This document shows, piece after piece, positions 1 to 8,661 of a DNA stretch of 64,000 bases. The notes below the pieces were generated by a model. It did no database searches. It saw only the letters and a list, made by a program, of their open reading frames with translations, and had not been told where the DNA came from. A program made the position numbers and the translations under genes. The DNA is from Acidobacteriota bacterium (GTDB lineage Bacteria > Acidobacteriota > Thermoanaerobaculia > Multivoradales > JBCCEF01), in contig JBCCHV010000022.1 of assembly GCA_039028635.1 (NCBI GenBank), positions 1-64,000 on the forward strand, read 5' to 3'. Within the stretch, counting starts at the first letter, position 1, and every line of letters starts with the position of its first letter.

Positions 1-49
1 AGGCGCACGACATGTGCGTGCGCCTGAGGGGGGCGCCTTTAGCCCCCCT
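1..49. repeat. Two adjacent hairpin-forming inverted repeats
   Basis: Positions 1-8 pair with 18-25 (8 bp), and 27-34 pair with 42-49 (a G6/C6 stem). With the larger hairpin at 59-104 this gives three stem-loops in about 100 bp downstream of a minus-strand gene. Neither is followed by a T tract on the minus strand. They may be folded-RNA decay barriers, weak terminators, or part of a repeat family that continues beyond the window edge. Confidence 0.4.
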
Positions 50-50
50 G

Positions 51-104
51 AAACAAACAGCAGGCGCTGAACAAGTCGCTTCGCGACTTGTTCAGCAGCC
101 TGCT
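51..104 (-). terminator. Intrinsic terminator of the Clp1-like gene
   Basis: Positions 66-79 pair perfectly with 83-96 (14 bp, 3-nt loop). The stem extends through 59-65/98-104 with one bulge at 97, giving 21 bp. Read on the minus strand, the stem is followed by a T-rich tract from about 58 down to 51. The stop codon of the gene (103-105) lies in the stem base. This is a typical rho-independent terminator. Confidence 0.7.
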
Positions 105-1029
105 AGCCGTCGAGGAAGTCGAGCTTGGTGTCGGGCGAGGATGGCCCTGGGACGGGTCGTTGGGGAGCGATCCAGGAAGACGCCAGGGCGCCGTCTTCGT
201 CGAGCCGGAAGTCTCCAACCTGCGCCCAGCGCAAGGACTCCGCCGGTACTGCGGTGAGAATCTCGAAGCGGTCTTCGTGAATCTCCTGCAGGCGGCCGAG
301 GCCCTGGCAGAAGCCCTCGGAATCGATCAGGCCGAGGACGGTGCCGATTTCCGGCTCTCGGGTGAGGACCGACGAGATGTCCCAATCGCGGCCGAGAAGC
401 TGGCGGCGGGGCAGGACTCGGACCTCGGCCGAAAGGAAGTGAGCCCGCAGGCGGCCGTCTTGCCGCTGGCGTCGATCCTCGGCGCTGCGCGGCCGGGCAC
501 TCGGCGACACCGGCAGCCGGTAGATCTGGCAGGAGTCGGAAAGGAAGTCGAGCAGCGGCTCGATCTCTTCACCTTTTTGCAGCGCGATCACCTGGCGCGC
601 CTCGAGGGCCCGAATCGCCTGTACGGCGAGCTCGCGATGGGCTGAGCCAGCGAGGCCGGGAAGATCGACGATCAAGGTGCGAGCGTCGGCCTTGCGAGCT
701 CGCCGCGCCAGCATGGCGAGGCCGGCGACGCTCGGCGCGCGGCGCTGATCCGGGGCGGTCGAGCCGAGAAATACCGAGGCGGCGGGGGCGATCCAGGGAT
801 TGGTCAAGGCCATGCTCAGGCATCCCGGGGCGCCGATCGCCGGCAGTCCCGAGTCGCCGTCGAGCAGCGCGATGCGGCCCAGACCGCGACGTAACTGACC
901 GACGAAGTAGCGCGCCAGGCTGGTCTTGCCGGTGGCCGGGGTGCCGAGCACCAGGATGGTGCCGCGTTCGAGACGGCCCAGCACTTCGTGCCAGGCGCTC
1001 GCCGGGTGAATGCGCGCCGCGGAGCTCAT
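103..1029 (-). CDS. Clp1/Grc3-like P-loop protein (putative polynucleotide 5'-kinase)
   Basis: This 308-residue protein has a Walker A motif GTPATGKT at residues 29-36, a following strand LLDGDSGLPAIGAPG that resembles the substrate-proximal loop of Clp1/Grc3 kinases, and a Walker B-like segment TLIVDLPGL near residue 118. Clp1-family proteins phosphorylate RNA 5'-hydroxyls. The match covers the P-loop half. The C-terminal half (about 190-308) is mixed alpha/beta and unrecognised. The ATG is at 1027-1029. The gene is transcribed towards the window edge and ends inside a strong terminator hairpin. It is separated from the gene behind it by about 100 bp that contain a hairpin, so it is probably monocistronic. 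The substrate is not deducible; a general P-loop NTPase is the alternative. Confidence 0.6.
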   Translation of the reverse strand: MSSAARIHPASAWHEVLGRLERGTILVLGTPATGKTSLARYFVGQLRRGLGRIALLDGDSGLPAIGAPGCLSMALTNPWIAPAASVFLGSTAPDQRRAPSVAGLAMLARRARKADARTLIVDLPGLAGSAHRELAVQAIRALEARQVIALQKGEEIEPLLDFLSDSCQIYRLPVSPSARPRSAEDRRQRQDGRLRAHFLSAEVRVLPRRQLLGRDWDISSVLTREPEIGTVLGLIDSEGFCQGLGRLQEIHEDRFEILTAVPAESLRWAQVGDFRLDEDGALASSWIAPQRPVPGPSSPDTKLDFLDG

Positions 1030-1075
1030 GGCGGCAACATAGCATTGCCCTGGCCCAGGCGAGGGAGGGGATGCG

Positions 1076-1105
1076 GGCCGGCTCCCAAGGGTCTGGAAGC
1101 CGGCC
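1076..1105 (-). terminator. Hairpin between two minus-strand genes
   Basis: Positions 1076-1083 pair with 1098-1105 (8 bp GC-rich stem, inner CC/GG pairing possible). It lies just downstream of the large secreted protein gene that ends at 1131. No clear T tract follows on the minus strand, so termination is plausible but may be weak. Confidence 0.4.
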
Positions 1106-1130
1106 GTCGGTGAGGGGTTAACTCAAGCGG

Positions 1131-4100
1131 TCAGTTCATCAGCGGCACGAAGCGATCCATCTCGGCGACCGTAGCGCCGAGGATGCGGCGTTCCACTGCC
1201 TCCTCGACATCGGCCGGATCCTCCATGCCGGCGAGCACCGCTTCACAGAGCTCCCATTCGCTCGCGCTCGCCGTCTGGGCCCGATCGAGGATGGGCTCGA
1301 TGACGGCCGGGCCGATCTTGATCAGCGCGGCGGCGGCCGCGGTCAGTTCATCTTCCTCGATGAGACCGAAGAGTCGGAACTCTTCCTCGAGGCGACCGAT
1401 CAGCAACGGAATGGAGCTTTCGTCCTGCAGCTCGCCCAGCAGGTTGATGGCCAAGAGGGGCCGTGAGAACGGTTGCTGACCGCGGTAGTGGGGATTGCTG
1501 GCGATGATTCGCAACTGGTTCAGGAGATCCTGTCGATCAGAGGCAGTGATCTTTCCGCTGGCGAGCGCGGCGTAGATCGTCGCGGCTCCAGAGTGCCGAA
1601 TCGTCCAGTTCGATGAGACGAGCTGGCTCAGCGCCTCCGAGAGATTGAAGGGTGATTCTGCGATTCCCGGACTTGATGGGACGACACAGGCCAAGGGTGA
1701 ATTCTGGACAAGTTGATTTCCCGTACCTTCCGAGCTTTCAGTCCAGTATTGACCATTGCAGAAGGTCCGTGTGCTTGCGGACCACTTCTGAATCCCACCC
1801 GCAATTTGACCGTCGACCCGCAACCATTCGTCGAAGTTCAGGCAGTTGAGCAGGGTGTATGGGCCGCCTGCGCCGGCGCAAGGCTCCGTTCCGAATCCTG
1901 GAGTGTCAATGGAGAAGAGTCCGCAACCCGGAGGACCATCGAGGACGAGATCCTCATCAACCGTGCCATCGTTGTGGTCGATGTCGTCCGAACAATTGCC
2001 TTGCGGACAATGGCCCCGCAGGGGGACGAAGGAGTCGTTCCGGATCGTTCCGATCACTCCCTGGCGGGTTCTTCTGATATCGAACTCGCAACGCAGGTTG
2101 GGATCACAAGGAGTAACCCTCGCCTTGATTTCCATGTTCTTGAACCAGCCGATGGTTCCGGGGTGAGTGGTGAATGCAACCGGACCCAGGTTCGGCATTC
2201 CGAAATGCGTCGCCGTCGTATTCAGTGCCGCATTCATCGGGTCGGTGCGCCCCGAGCCTCTCCAATTGAGATCGACATCGACGACCGATAGGTCGATCGA
2301 GCTTCGGCAGGTCGTTCCGGTGGGATCGGTGTACTCGACCTCGAGCTCGATGTCGTCGGCCGATTGGCTGACGGCGTTGCCCCGCAGGCGCACACTGTCG
2401 GTGTCTGTCGGGCCTTCGATGGCGACCCGGTTACCGCCCTGCACCACCTGCCAAGAATAGTTGCCATTGGCCGGCATGCCTTCGGCCTTGAAGCTCTGGA
2501 TCTTCGAGTTGACGATACAGGCCCTGGGTTGATCGAAGGTCACCATGCAGGGCTCCATCCCACACCCTTCGCCCGGTGTTGTCGTGCCGGCGTTGGGTGT
2601 CGATATGTTGAATGGTATGAAGTATTGCGACCCGGTGAAGCTGGTGCCGCTGGCCGCCACGCCGATCGGCTGCTCGCAGCAGTCGTTTTGCTCGACCTGG
2701 GCGAAGGTCAGCCCCTCCGAGGGCGGGCCTTGCTGGGTGACCTCGGCGCAGGGCCCGCCGACGATGGTGGTGGTGTCGGTGCTTCCAGAGGTGAATTCGT
2801 CGCCGCCACCGCCGGAGCAGAAGTCGATCTGGAAGGCGAAGCCGGCGCGCCCCGGGATCTCCAGTGCCGAAGTGATGCGCAGACAGAAGATTGGGAAGCT
2901 CCAGCCGCGGAAGTCGCAGCGGAAGCGGATGACCAGATCGATGTCGAGGAAGAAGGACAGCACGAAGGACCCGATATTGACCCGGTCGCCGAGGTTGAGC
3001 CCTTGCAGCACTGTGTCGCCGATGCGACCGGTGTCCGGGTCGAAGACCACCGCCACCTGCCAGTGGAACTCGGCGAGGTCGATCGGAATGCTGCAGATGA
3101 TGCCGGGGAAGATCATTCGATTGTCCCCTTCCGGAGCCACCAGAACGCGGTCCTCGCTGGGGCTGAGATCCGGGTGTAGCACCACGACGTCATCGGCGCT
3201 CGCCACCGTCAGCTCGGTGTGACGCATCGAGAAGTCCTGGAAGTAGAGGGCCGGTTGCGGACTGCCTCCGCTGCGCGGCGTGGTGATGCCCTGCTCGACG
3301 AGAAGATTGCGAGTCAACAGGGTGGTTGCGCCCTGCGCCGTGACCTCGATCGGCAGCGAGATGGTTCGCCCGGCGGGATCCCGCACCACCAGATCGAGGG
3401 GCCCGAGGGCTGCGCCTGGCAGCACCTCCATCAGGGCGTTGAGGCGGTCTTGACGGCCGTTGTCGACGCTGAAGATCCGCACCCGGCCGGAGAGGCTCGG
3501 CGACACCGTCGCGTGGCGCAGATTGCGCCCGACGATCGACAGCACGTAGGCGTTGCCCAGCATCGGCTCCGCCGGCGTCCAGGCGTCCACCAAGGGGCCG
3601 ACCGGTAGCACCCGGAAGGGTTTGCCGGCTTCACCGGCGTCGTTCGACAGCAGCAGGTTGTAAAAGTCGAGGATGCGGGTGTCGGTGGCGTCCACCAGCA
3701 CGCGCATCTCGGTGCCTGCCTGGTTGATGCTCTCGATGGTGGCGGTCGGGAAGACGCGATTCATCGGCTGGCTGGGGTCCGGCGAATCGCTCGGAATCGA
3801 CAGGGTGGTGCCGTGGAAATTGCTGCCGGTCAAGGTGATGATGTGGGTCTCACCGTGCACGATGCTCTCCGGTTCGAGACCGAGGATCACCGGGGCTGCG
3901 CCCTGGACCGGTTCTTCGGTGACCTCGAGACCCACCATGGTCGTCCGGGTTCTGCCGCCGGATCGTCCGCTGACGGTCAGGGTGCGGGTGCCGAGCGGGG
4001 TGCTGGCGCTGGTGAAGACCTCGAGGGTGGAGGTGTCCCCCGGCTGCAGCGTTCGGGGCGTGAAGCGTGCGGTGGCGCCGGCGGGCAGGCCGGCGAGAGA

Positions 4101-5267
4101 CAAGGTGACGTCGTCGGAGAAGCCGTTGCTCGGCTCCACCTGCACCGTGTAGAGGGTGGTTTGACCGCGCTCGACGCTGCGGCTTCCGGGCGAGGCGGCG
4201 AGGGAGAAGTCCGCTCCGCTGGTGACCACCAGTCGGCTGGTGGCGCTGCGCGAGACGCCGCCGGAGGTGGCGGTGACGGTGAAGGTGCTATCCGACAGCG
4301 GCGTGTTGGTGCTGGTGTCGAGCTTGAGCTCGGTGGTGCCGCTGCCCTGGACGGTGCTGGGGGTGAAGCGGGCGGTGGTCGCCGCCGGCAGGCCGCTGAT
4401 GCTGAAGGTGACCGTGCCGGTGAAGCCGAACTGGCCCGTGATGGTGGCGGTGTAGAAGGCGTTCTGGCCGGGCAGGATGGTGCGCACCGGCGGGCCGAGG
4501 CTGAGGCCGAAGTCGGAGGTGCGGGTTTCCGCGGTGACGAAGAACTCGTAGCGCGCAATCCCTCCCACGAAGAGCTCCACCTCACTGGTGACGCTGCCGA
4601 GGGCGGCGGCATCGAAGTGCAGCCGGAAGGTCGCCGAAGCGCCCGGAGCGACGTTCGAAACTTGGTTGTCGGTCACCGAGAATCTCGCCGGATCGTTGGC
4701 GTGACGAACCAGGGCGATGGGCGCCACCGAGAGCGGCAGGTCGCCGACATTGGTCACCGTGAAGGTGCGCTCGAGGGCTTGGCCGACGCCGGTGTCGCCG
4801 AAGTCGAAGGTCGAACCCTGGGGCACCACCGCGCCGTTCTGGCGCAGCTCGATCACCGGTCCGATGGGCGTCGCGGCGGTGGCTCGGGCGTCGAATTCAT
4901 AGGCCCGAATGCCGCCGACCACCAGCGAGATCTCATTGGTGACGGTGCCGGTGTCGGTGGATTCGAAGGTCAGGTCGAAGCCGCCGGTGTCACCCGGCGG
5001 AAAGACCCCGAGATCGAAGTTGCCGGCGGTGAAGCGTCCCGGATCGAGGTTGTTGCTGAGAATCGAGACCTGGGTCACGTCGATGGTCGTCACGCCGACA
5101 TTGCGCAGCGTGACCCGCCAGGTCCGGTCGACCCCTTCGGGGCCGCTGCCGAAGTCGTGGAGGGTGCCGTTCGGAACCACCGTGGATTCCATTTCGAACT
5201 GGATCTGGCCGCTGGCCGGCAGGGCCGCGACGAGGAGTAGGGCGAGAAGCAAGAGCCGTCTTTTCAT
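1131..5267 (-). CDS. Large secreted multidomain protein (ASH-like, Ig-like, IPT, HEAT-like)
   Basis: This protein of 1378 residues begins with MKRRLLLLALLLVAALPASG, a Sec signal peptide. The ATG at 5265-5267 is preceded by GGAGAAGG, so I prefer it to an in-frame start 42 bases upstream. After the signal come two choice-of-anchor-D/ASH-like modules (about 22-250, each with a DFG...RTF.VTNVG pattern), then two repeats of about 95 residues of the COG1470 type with LPAGATARFTP (about 255-445). One or two IPT/TIG-like domains follow (GLEPESIVHGE..ITLTGSNF). Next is a Cys-containing region with no family I recognise, and a C-terminal helical HEAT-like part (about 1240-1378, IPLLIGRLEEEF). It probably acts at the cell surface or in the medium as an adhesion or scaffold protein. 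No catalytic motif was seen. Confidence 0.75.
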   Translation of the reverse strand: MKRRLLLLALLLVAALPASGQIQFEMESTVVPNGTLHDFGSGPEGVDRTWRVTLRNVGVTTIDVTQVSILSNNLDPGRFTAGNFDLGVFPPGDTGGFDLTFESTDTGTVTNEISLVVGGIRAYEFDARATAATPIGPVIELRQNGAVVPQGSTFDFGDTGVGQALERTFTVTNVGDLPLSVAPIALVRHANDPARFSVTDNQVSNVAPGASATFRLHFDAAALGSVTSEVELFVGGIARYEFFVTAETRTSDFGLSLGPPVRTILPGQNAFYTATITGQFGFTGTVTFSISGLPAATTARFTPSTVQGSGTTELKLDTSTNTPLSDSTFTVTATSGGVSRSATSRLVVTSGADFSLAASPGSRSVERGQTTLYTVQVEPSNGFSDDVTLSLAGLPAGATARFTPRTLQPGDTSTLEVFTSASTPLGTRTLTVSGRSGGRTRTTMVGLEVTEEPVQGAAPVILGLEPESIVHGETHIITLTGSNFHGTTLSIPSDSPDPSQPMNRVFPTATIESINQAGTEMRVLVDATDTRILDFYNLLLSNDAGEAGKPFRVLPVGPLVDAWTPAEPMLGNAYVLSIVGRNLRHATVSPSLSGRVRIFSVDNGRQDRLNALMEVLPGAALGPLDLVVRDPAGRTISLPIEVTAQGATTLLTRNLLVEQGITTPRSGGSPQPALYFQDFSMRHTELTVASADDVVVLHPDLSPSEDRVLVAPEGDNRMIFPGIICSIPIDLAEFHWQVAVVFDPDTGRIGDTVLQGLNLGDRVNIGSFVLSFFLDIDLVIRFRCDFRGWSFPIFCLRITSALEIPGRAGFAFQIDFCSGGGGDEFTSGSTDTTTIVGGPCAEVTQQGPPSEGLTFAQVEQNDCCEQPIGVAASGTSFTGSQYFIPFNISTPNAGTTTPGEGCGMEPCMVTFDQPRACIVNSKIQSFKAEGMPANGNYSWQVVQGGNRVAIEGPTDTDSVRLRGNAVSQSADDIELEVEYTDPTGTTCRSSIDLSVVDVDLNWRGSGRTDPMNAALNTTATHFGMPNLGPVAFTTHPGTIGWFKNMEIKARVTPCDPNLRCEFDIRRTRQGVIGTIRNDSFVPLRGHCPQGNCSDDIDHNDGTVDEDLVLDGPPGCGLFSIDTPGFGTEPCAGAGGPYTLLNCLNFDEWLRVDGQIAGGIQKWSASTRTFCNGQYWTESSEGTGNQLVQNSPLACVVPSSPGIAESPFNLSEALSQLVSSNWTIRHSGAATIYAALASGKITASDRQDLLNQLRIIASNPHYRGQQPFSRPLLAINLLGELQDESSIPLLIGRLEEEFRLFGLIEEDELTAAAAALIKIGPAVIEPILDRAQTASASEWELCEAVLAGMEDPADVEEAVERRILGATVAEMDRFVPLMN

Positions 5268-5331
5268 GGGGTGCCTTCTCCGGAGATGGACAAGCGAAGG
5301 TCGGTCCATGGTGGCCCGACCCTCGCGCGGA

Positions 5332-5350
5332 CCGAGCCGGGCTGGCTCGG
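5332..5350 (-). terminator. GC-rich hairpin downstream of the dynamin-like gene
   Basis: A 7-bp perfect stem (5332-5338 with 5344-5350) with a 5-nt loop lies between the end of the dynamin-like gene at 5409 and the start of the large secreted gene at 5267. No T tract follows. It may be a weak terminator or part of the leader of the downstream gene. Confidence 0.3.
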
Positions 5351-5408
5351 CTTCTGAGGAGAACGCGCCGAAAGCGGCTGGAGTCTCTACACGGGCTTGC
5401 TTCGGGAA

Positions 5409-6116
5409 TCAGGCGCTGTGGGACGAAGGCACCGCTTCGCCGAGCTGCGACTCCTTGGCGAGAGCGGTTCTTCGCAGGTCGGAGAGTTTCTCGAAGGTGT
5501 CCCGATAGCGCTCGATGTGTTTCTCGAGGCGCTGGATGTAGTGGTCGCTGGTGCGGTCGACTTGGTCCTGGAAGGCGTTCGTGAAGTGGTCTTCGACCTC
5601 CGAGTAGGTGGTGTTGATTCGCCGATGAATTCGATCCAGCAGGCGCTGGATCATGCGCGCTTCGATCTCTGCCAGATCTTGGCTGGTGTCGAAGGTCAGG
5701 GTTGCAGCGGCTTTGACCTGCTCGTCGAGGCTCGGGAGTAGTTGCTTATTGGTGCTGTCGCAGATTTCGATGATCTTGTCGTGAGCCTCCTGGAGGTCCG
5801 AACGCAGGGCATCGTTCTGCTTCTTGAGGACGGATGAGAGCTGGCTTTTCGCCTTGGCCATGGCCTCGGCGATCTCTCTCGTCAGCTGGTTCCTCTGCGC
5901 CTCGTAAGTGACTTGGAGCAGGCGTTGGTAGATGGTTTTTTGGTGGAGAAGGGAGTTGAGGGCCCAGGTCGCCGCGAAGGCGGCTACCAGAACGATGGCG
6001 GCCGGGACGGCGAGCTCTTGCAGGTCCGAAGTGACAGCGTCCCAGGAGCCTACGGTGACGACGAGTTGCAGGATCGCACCAGCGATGCCCAGCGACCGCT
6101 GTCGCCCACTTTGCAA
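5409..6116 (-). CDS. C-terminal part of the dynamin-like GTPase, after an apparent frameshift
   Basis: This frame encodes 235 residues: a hydrophobic stretch (GIAGAILQLVVTVGSW...ELAVPAAIVLVAAFAATWAL, two membrane passes or a hairpin) followed by about 150 residues of charged heptad-like coiled coil. That is the usual distal end of bacterial dynamin-like proteins, a membrane paddle followed by a stalk helix. The only start available is a TTG at 6114-6116 inside the upstream gene. The frame stays open upstream of that TTG and overlaps the GTPase frame by 371 bases, where the GTPase frame reads as Arg/Pro-rich noise. I therefore read it as the continuation of the same protein across a +1/-1 shift around 6090-6130, not as an independent gene. 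Confidence 0.6.
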   Translation of the reverse strand: MQSGRQRSLGIAGAILQLVVTVGSWDAVTSDLQELAVPAAIVLVAAFAATWALNSLLHQKTIYQRLLQVTYEAQRNQLTREIAEAMAKAKSQLSSVLKKQNDALRSDLQEAHDKIIEICDSTNKQLLPSLDEQVKAAATLTFDTSQDLAEIEARMIQRLLDRIHRRINTTYSEVEDHFTNAFQDQVDRTSDHYIQRLEKHIERYRDTFEKLSDLRRTALAKESQLGEAVPSSHSA

Positions 6117-8367
6117 AGACTTTCCGCTTGTTCGTTTTCTTGGCGCTCGCCAGAGCGTCCTCGATGAGGTTCTGGCGGTCTCGGGCGAGCTTTCTCACAC
6201 CCTCCCGGTACTCCCCGAAGATCTGGGTGGCACGAACGATGCCAGCTTTGCGCGCTGCCTGGATCCGCGCGCTGCTTTGGGCTCGCAGGGTCTTCAGCTG
6301 GCCCGAGGTCTTTCGCGAGCTGTCGATCAGAAGGTTCGAGTCCGCCTCTAGGCGGTCGCGTCTTTTCTGCCAGGTGCTCTTCTCCTGCTCGACCTCCCGC
6401 ACGAAGTCAGCCGCCACGCCTTCGATCGGCTCGATGACGGACCGGAGATTCTCCTCGGAGTCGAACTGATAGGTGGGTTCCGGCGCCATCTCGGCGATCA
6501 GGAACTCATCGGTGGACCGGGGGCCGCCATCGCCGTCTGCGAAGAGGAAGTCGAGTGCTTCCTTGGTCGGTAAGTAGACAAAGTCGTTCAGGTACCTGAA
6601 CGACTCGGACTTCAAGCTGGCCGAGCTTTGCCGCGTGAGCGTCGCCAGTCCATCGTAGTTGCTCTTCACGTAGGCCTTGGCCGACTCGGCCGCCATGTTG
6701 CCGTATCGCAGGATTCTCTTGATGCTCTGCGGCAGACTCAGGCTCATGTTCTCCATCAGCTCGGCATGGCGGTTGAAGATCGTTTTCTTGATGTCGGCGC
6801 CGTCGTAGTAGGCGGCGGCGCCGAGGGCTGCGTCGTCGAAGTGGCCTGCCAGGTAGAGGGCGCGCTCTTCGGAGTACTCGCCGACGAGGTCCGCGAGGGG
6901 GAGTGAGTCGAACGCATCGCGGACGAGCTCTTCGAGATCGTTGCCCTGGCCTCGGAGGTCGACCAGCTTCGCCAAGACGGCGGCGGACTCCCAGCGTGCG
7001 TCAAGGCTGCTCACGATGGCCTTGATGAGGGTCAGCTTCAGATTCTCGATGTCGGTCTCGATATCTCGCGCGTTGAAGAGCAGGGCCGGCTTCTTGAGCT
7101 CGAAGCCTTCCTTGCGGCGTCCCTGTCGGAGGTCTTCGAGGTGTCGGTTCAACAGGGTGAGCTCCGGTGCTTTATAGCCGCGGGCGAGGGCGAGGGGCTC
7201 GATGGGGCGAAGATGGGACACCTCGAGGTTCAGGGGATGTTGGGAAAGCTGGGTGTGTGCCTTGCGCGATAGGGCGCCGCCTGCGCTCGCGATGGCGGTG
7301 GACTTGAAACGCGAGACGTCGGCCTTGATGACCGTGTTGGACATCTGGCTGAGCAAACTCATCAGGCTTCTGATGTGATGCTCGGCACGCGCCACGAGCT
7401 CGCTGAAGCGCCGGTAGGCGGACCGGATCTGCTGGTCGAGCTGCTGCTGCTTCTGGCTCTTCTTGAGCTCCGAACCGAAGGTCTCCTGGACGTGGCGGAG
7501 GAGCTTCTCGGTGCGATGTCGGTACCTCGCGTCGACCAGGAAGGTATTTCCTCCGACGGCAAAATCGATGTTCTTGACCACCAGGTCCCGGGCTCGGGCT
7601 TCTTCTTCGTCTCGGCAGTCGCGTTGCTCGAGCTTCTTGCGGGCAGCCTTCAGGTCGTCGGCGAAGCGCTGCAGGTCGAGGGTCGACCAGTCGAGCTGCT
7701 CGGTGTACTGATCGGCGCCGGTGACCACGAAAATTGTCGGAGTCTCGGGAAAATACCGAATCTTCACGGCGAGTGCCTCGACGGAGAGGGCGTCCAGCAC
7801 CTCGGTGGGCTTGAACAGAAACAGCATGACGTCGGCGGCGCTCAGGAGATTGCTGATTCCTCGCTCGGTGAAGGCTTCCCAGCCGGTGCCCGGGGTGTCG
7901 ATGAAGTTGAGCTCCTGGAAGAAGGGGTGGTCGACGGTGGTGACATCCAGGTTTTTGCTTTCCTGAAAGTGCCCGGAATCGCCCGAGTGGGTGATGTAGG
8001 TGAAGCGTGTGTCGACGCTGGTCGCACCCACCTGCCGGCGCAGCTCTTCCGGCGGCTCGCCGGCGAAAATGTGGTGGAAGAAGGCGTTGAGCAAGGACGA
8101 CTTACCGCTGCTGTACTTCCCGATCACACCGACCAGGGTTGGGATCTCGATCCGCTTCGAGATGTTGTCGAGGGTCACCCTCAGGTCTGTGAGCCCTTGG
8201 AAGATGCGGCGCTTCTCCTCGAAGGCTTCCGCCGACTTCAGGGAGATTCCCAGGCGCGGCGAGGGGGTTCTCTGGAGATCGGGAAAGTCTTCGATTGCCT
8301 GGACGGAGGAGCGGATGAGCTCGAGCAGGTCATTGATTGCGGCGTGATGCGCCTGTGAACTGTGCAT
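5746..8367 (-). CDS. Dynamin-like GTPase (BDLP-type), frameshifted near its end
   Basis: The N-terminal GTPase domain shows G1 GKYSSGKSS (residues 83-91), G3 DTPG in the stretch LNFIDTPGTGWEAF, and G4-like TGAD. A long helical region follows. Members of the family assemble on membranes and remodel or fuse them, or protect them under stress. Residues up to about 750 (through KKTNKRKVFAKW) look coding. The last 120 residues of this frame are Arg/Pro/His-rich and lack family character, while the membrane segment and distal stalk sit in the frame of 5409-6116. The intact protein would be about 985 residues spanning 5409-8367. The cause could be a sequencing error, a real mutation or recoding. No clear slippery heptamer or stimulatory structure was seen at the junction. 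Confidence 0.75.
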   Translation of the reverse strand: MHSSQAHHAAINDLLELIRSSVQAIEDFPDLQRTPSPRLGISLKSAEAFEEKRRIFQGLTDLRVTLDNISKRIEIPTLVGVIGKYSSGKSSLLNAFFHHIFAGEPPEELRRQVGATSVDTRFTYITHSGDSGHFQESKNLDVTTVDHPFFQELNFIDTPGTGWEAFTERGISNLLSAADVMLFLFKPTEVLDALSVEALAVKIRYFPETPTIFVVTGADQYTEQLDWSTLDLQRFADDLKAARKKLEQRDCRDEEEARARDLVVKNIDFAVGGNTFLVDARYRHRTEKLLRHVQETFGSELKKSQKQQQLDQQIRSAYRRFSELVARAEHHIRSLMSLLSQMSNTVIKADVSRFKSTAIASAGGALSRKAHTQLSQHPLNLEVSHLRPIEPLALARGYKAPELTLLNRHLEDLRQGRRKEGFELKKPALLFNARDIETDIENLKLTLIKAIVSSLDARWESAAVLAKLVDLRGQGNDLEELVRDAFDSLPLADLVGEYSEERALYLAGHFDDAALGAAAYYDGADIKKTIFNRHAELMENMSLSLPQSIKRILRYGNMAAESAKAYVKSNYDGLATLTRQSSASLKSESFRYLNDFVYLPTKEALDFLFADGDGGPRSTDEFLIAEMAPEPTYQFDSEENLRSVIEPIEGVAADFVREVEQEKSTWQKRRDRLEADSNLLIDSSRKTSGQLKTLRAQSSARIQAARKAGIVRATQIFGEYREGVRKLARDRQNLIEDALASAKKTNKRKVFAKWATAVAGHRWCDPATRRHRRLLGRCHFGPARARRPGRHRSGSRLRGDLGPQLPSPPKNHLPTPAPSHLRGAEEPADERDRRGHGQGEKPALIRPQEAERCPAFGPPGGSRQDHRNLRQHQ

Positions 8368-8661
8368 TGGAGGAGCTCCCGGGATGGACTTGGCGCCTGG
8401 GCGCTGGCGAGGTTCGCCAGCTCGGCGGGCAGAGGGTCCGAATTATTTTCGAGTCGACGACGCGATATTTCGAGCTTACTGTATATGCGATGGCGAGTGC
8501 CGGTCCGAGGTGTGAGCCCTACGCGACAGGGCCGACGCCCTAGGAGCGGGCCCTGGCCAACGCCTGGTAAGATCCGATTTGGACGCATCGGAGTATGCAG
8601 CGAGCCAGGAGGCTCGGGGGCCTCGCATCCTCACCGCGCGATCACGCAACGCGGAGACCAC

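Noticed and set aside
3813-5240. Open plus-strand frame of 475 codons opposite the large secreted protein
   Set aside because: Gly/Ala/Asp-rich mirror frame without motifs, opposite recognisable Ig-like repeats.
6080-6140. Programmed ribosomal frameshifting in the dynamin-like gene
   Set aside because: No X-XXY-YYZ slippery heptamer, internal Shine-Dalgarno or downstream pseudoknot was evident. A mutation or sequence error explains it more simply.
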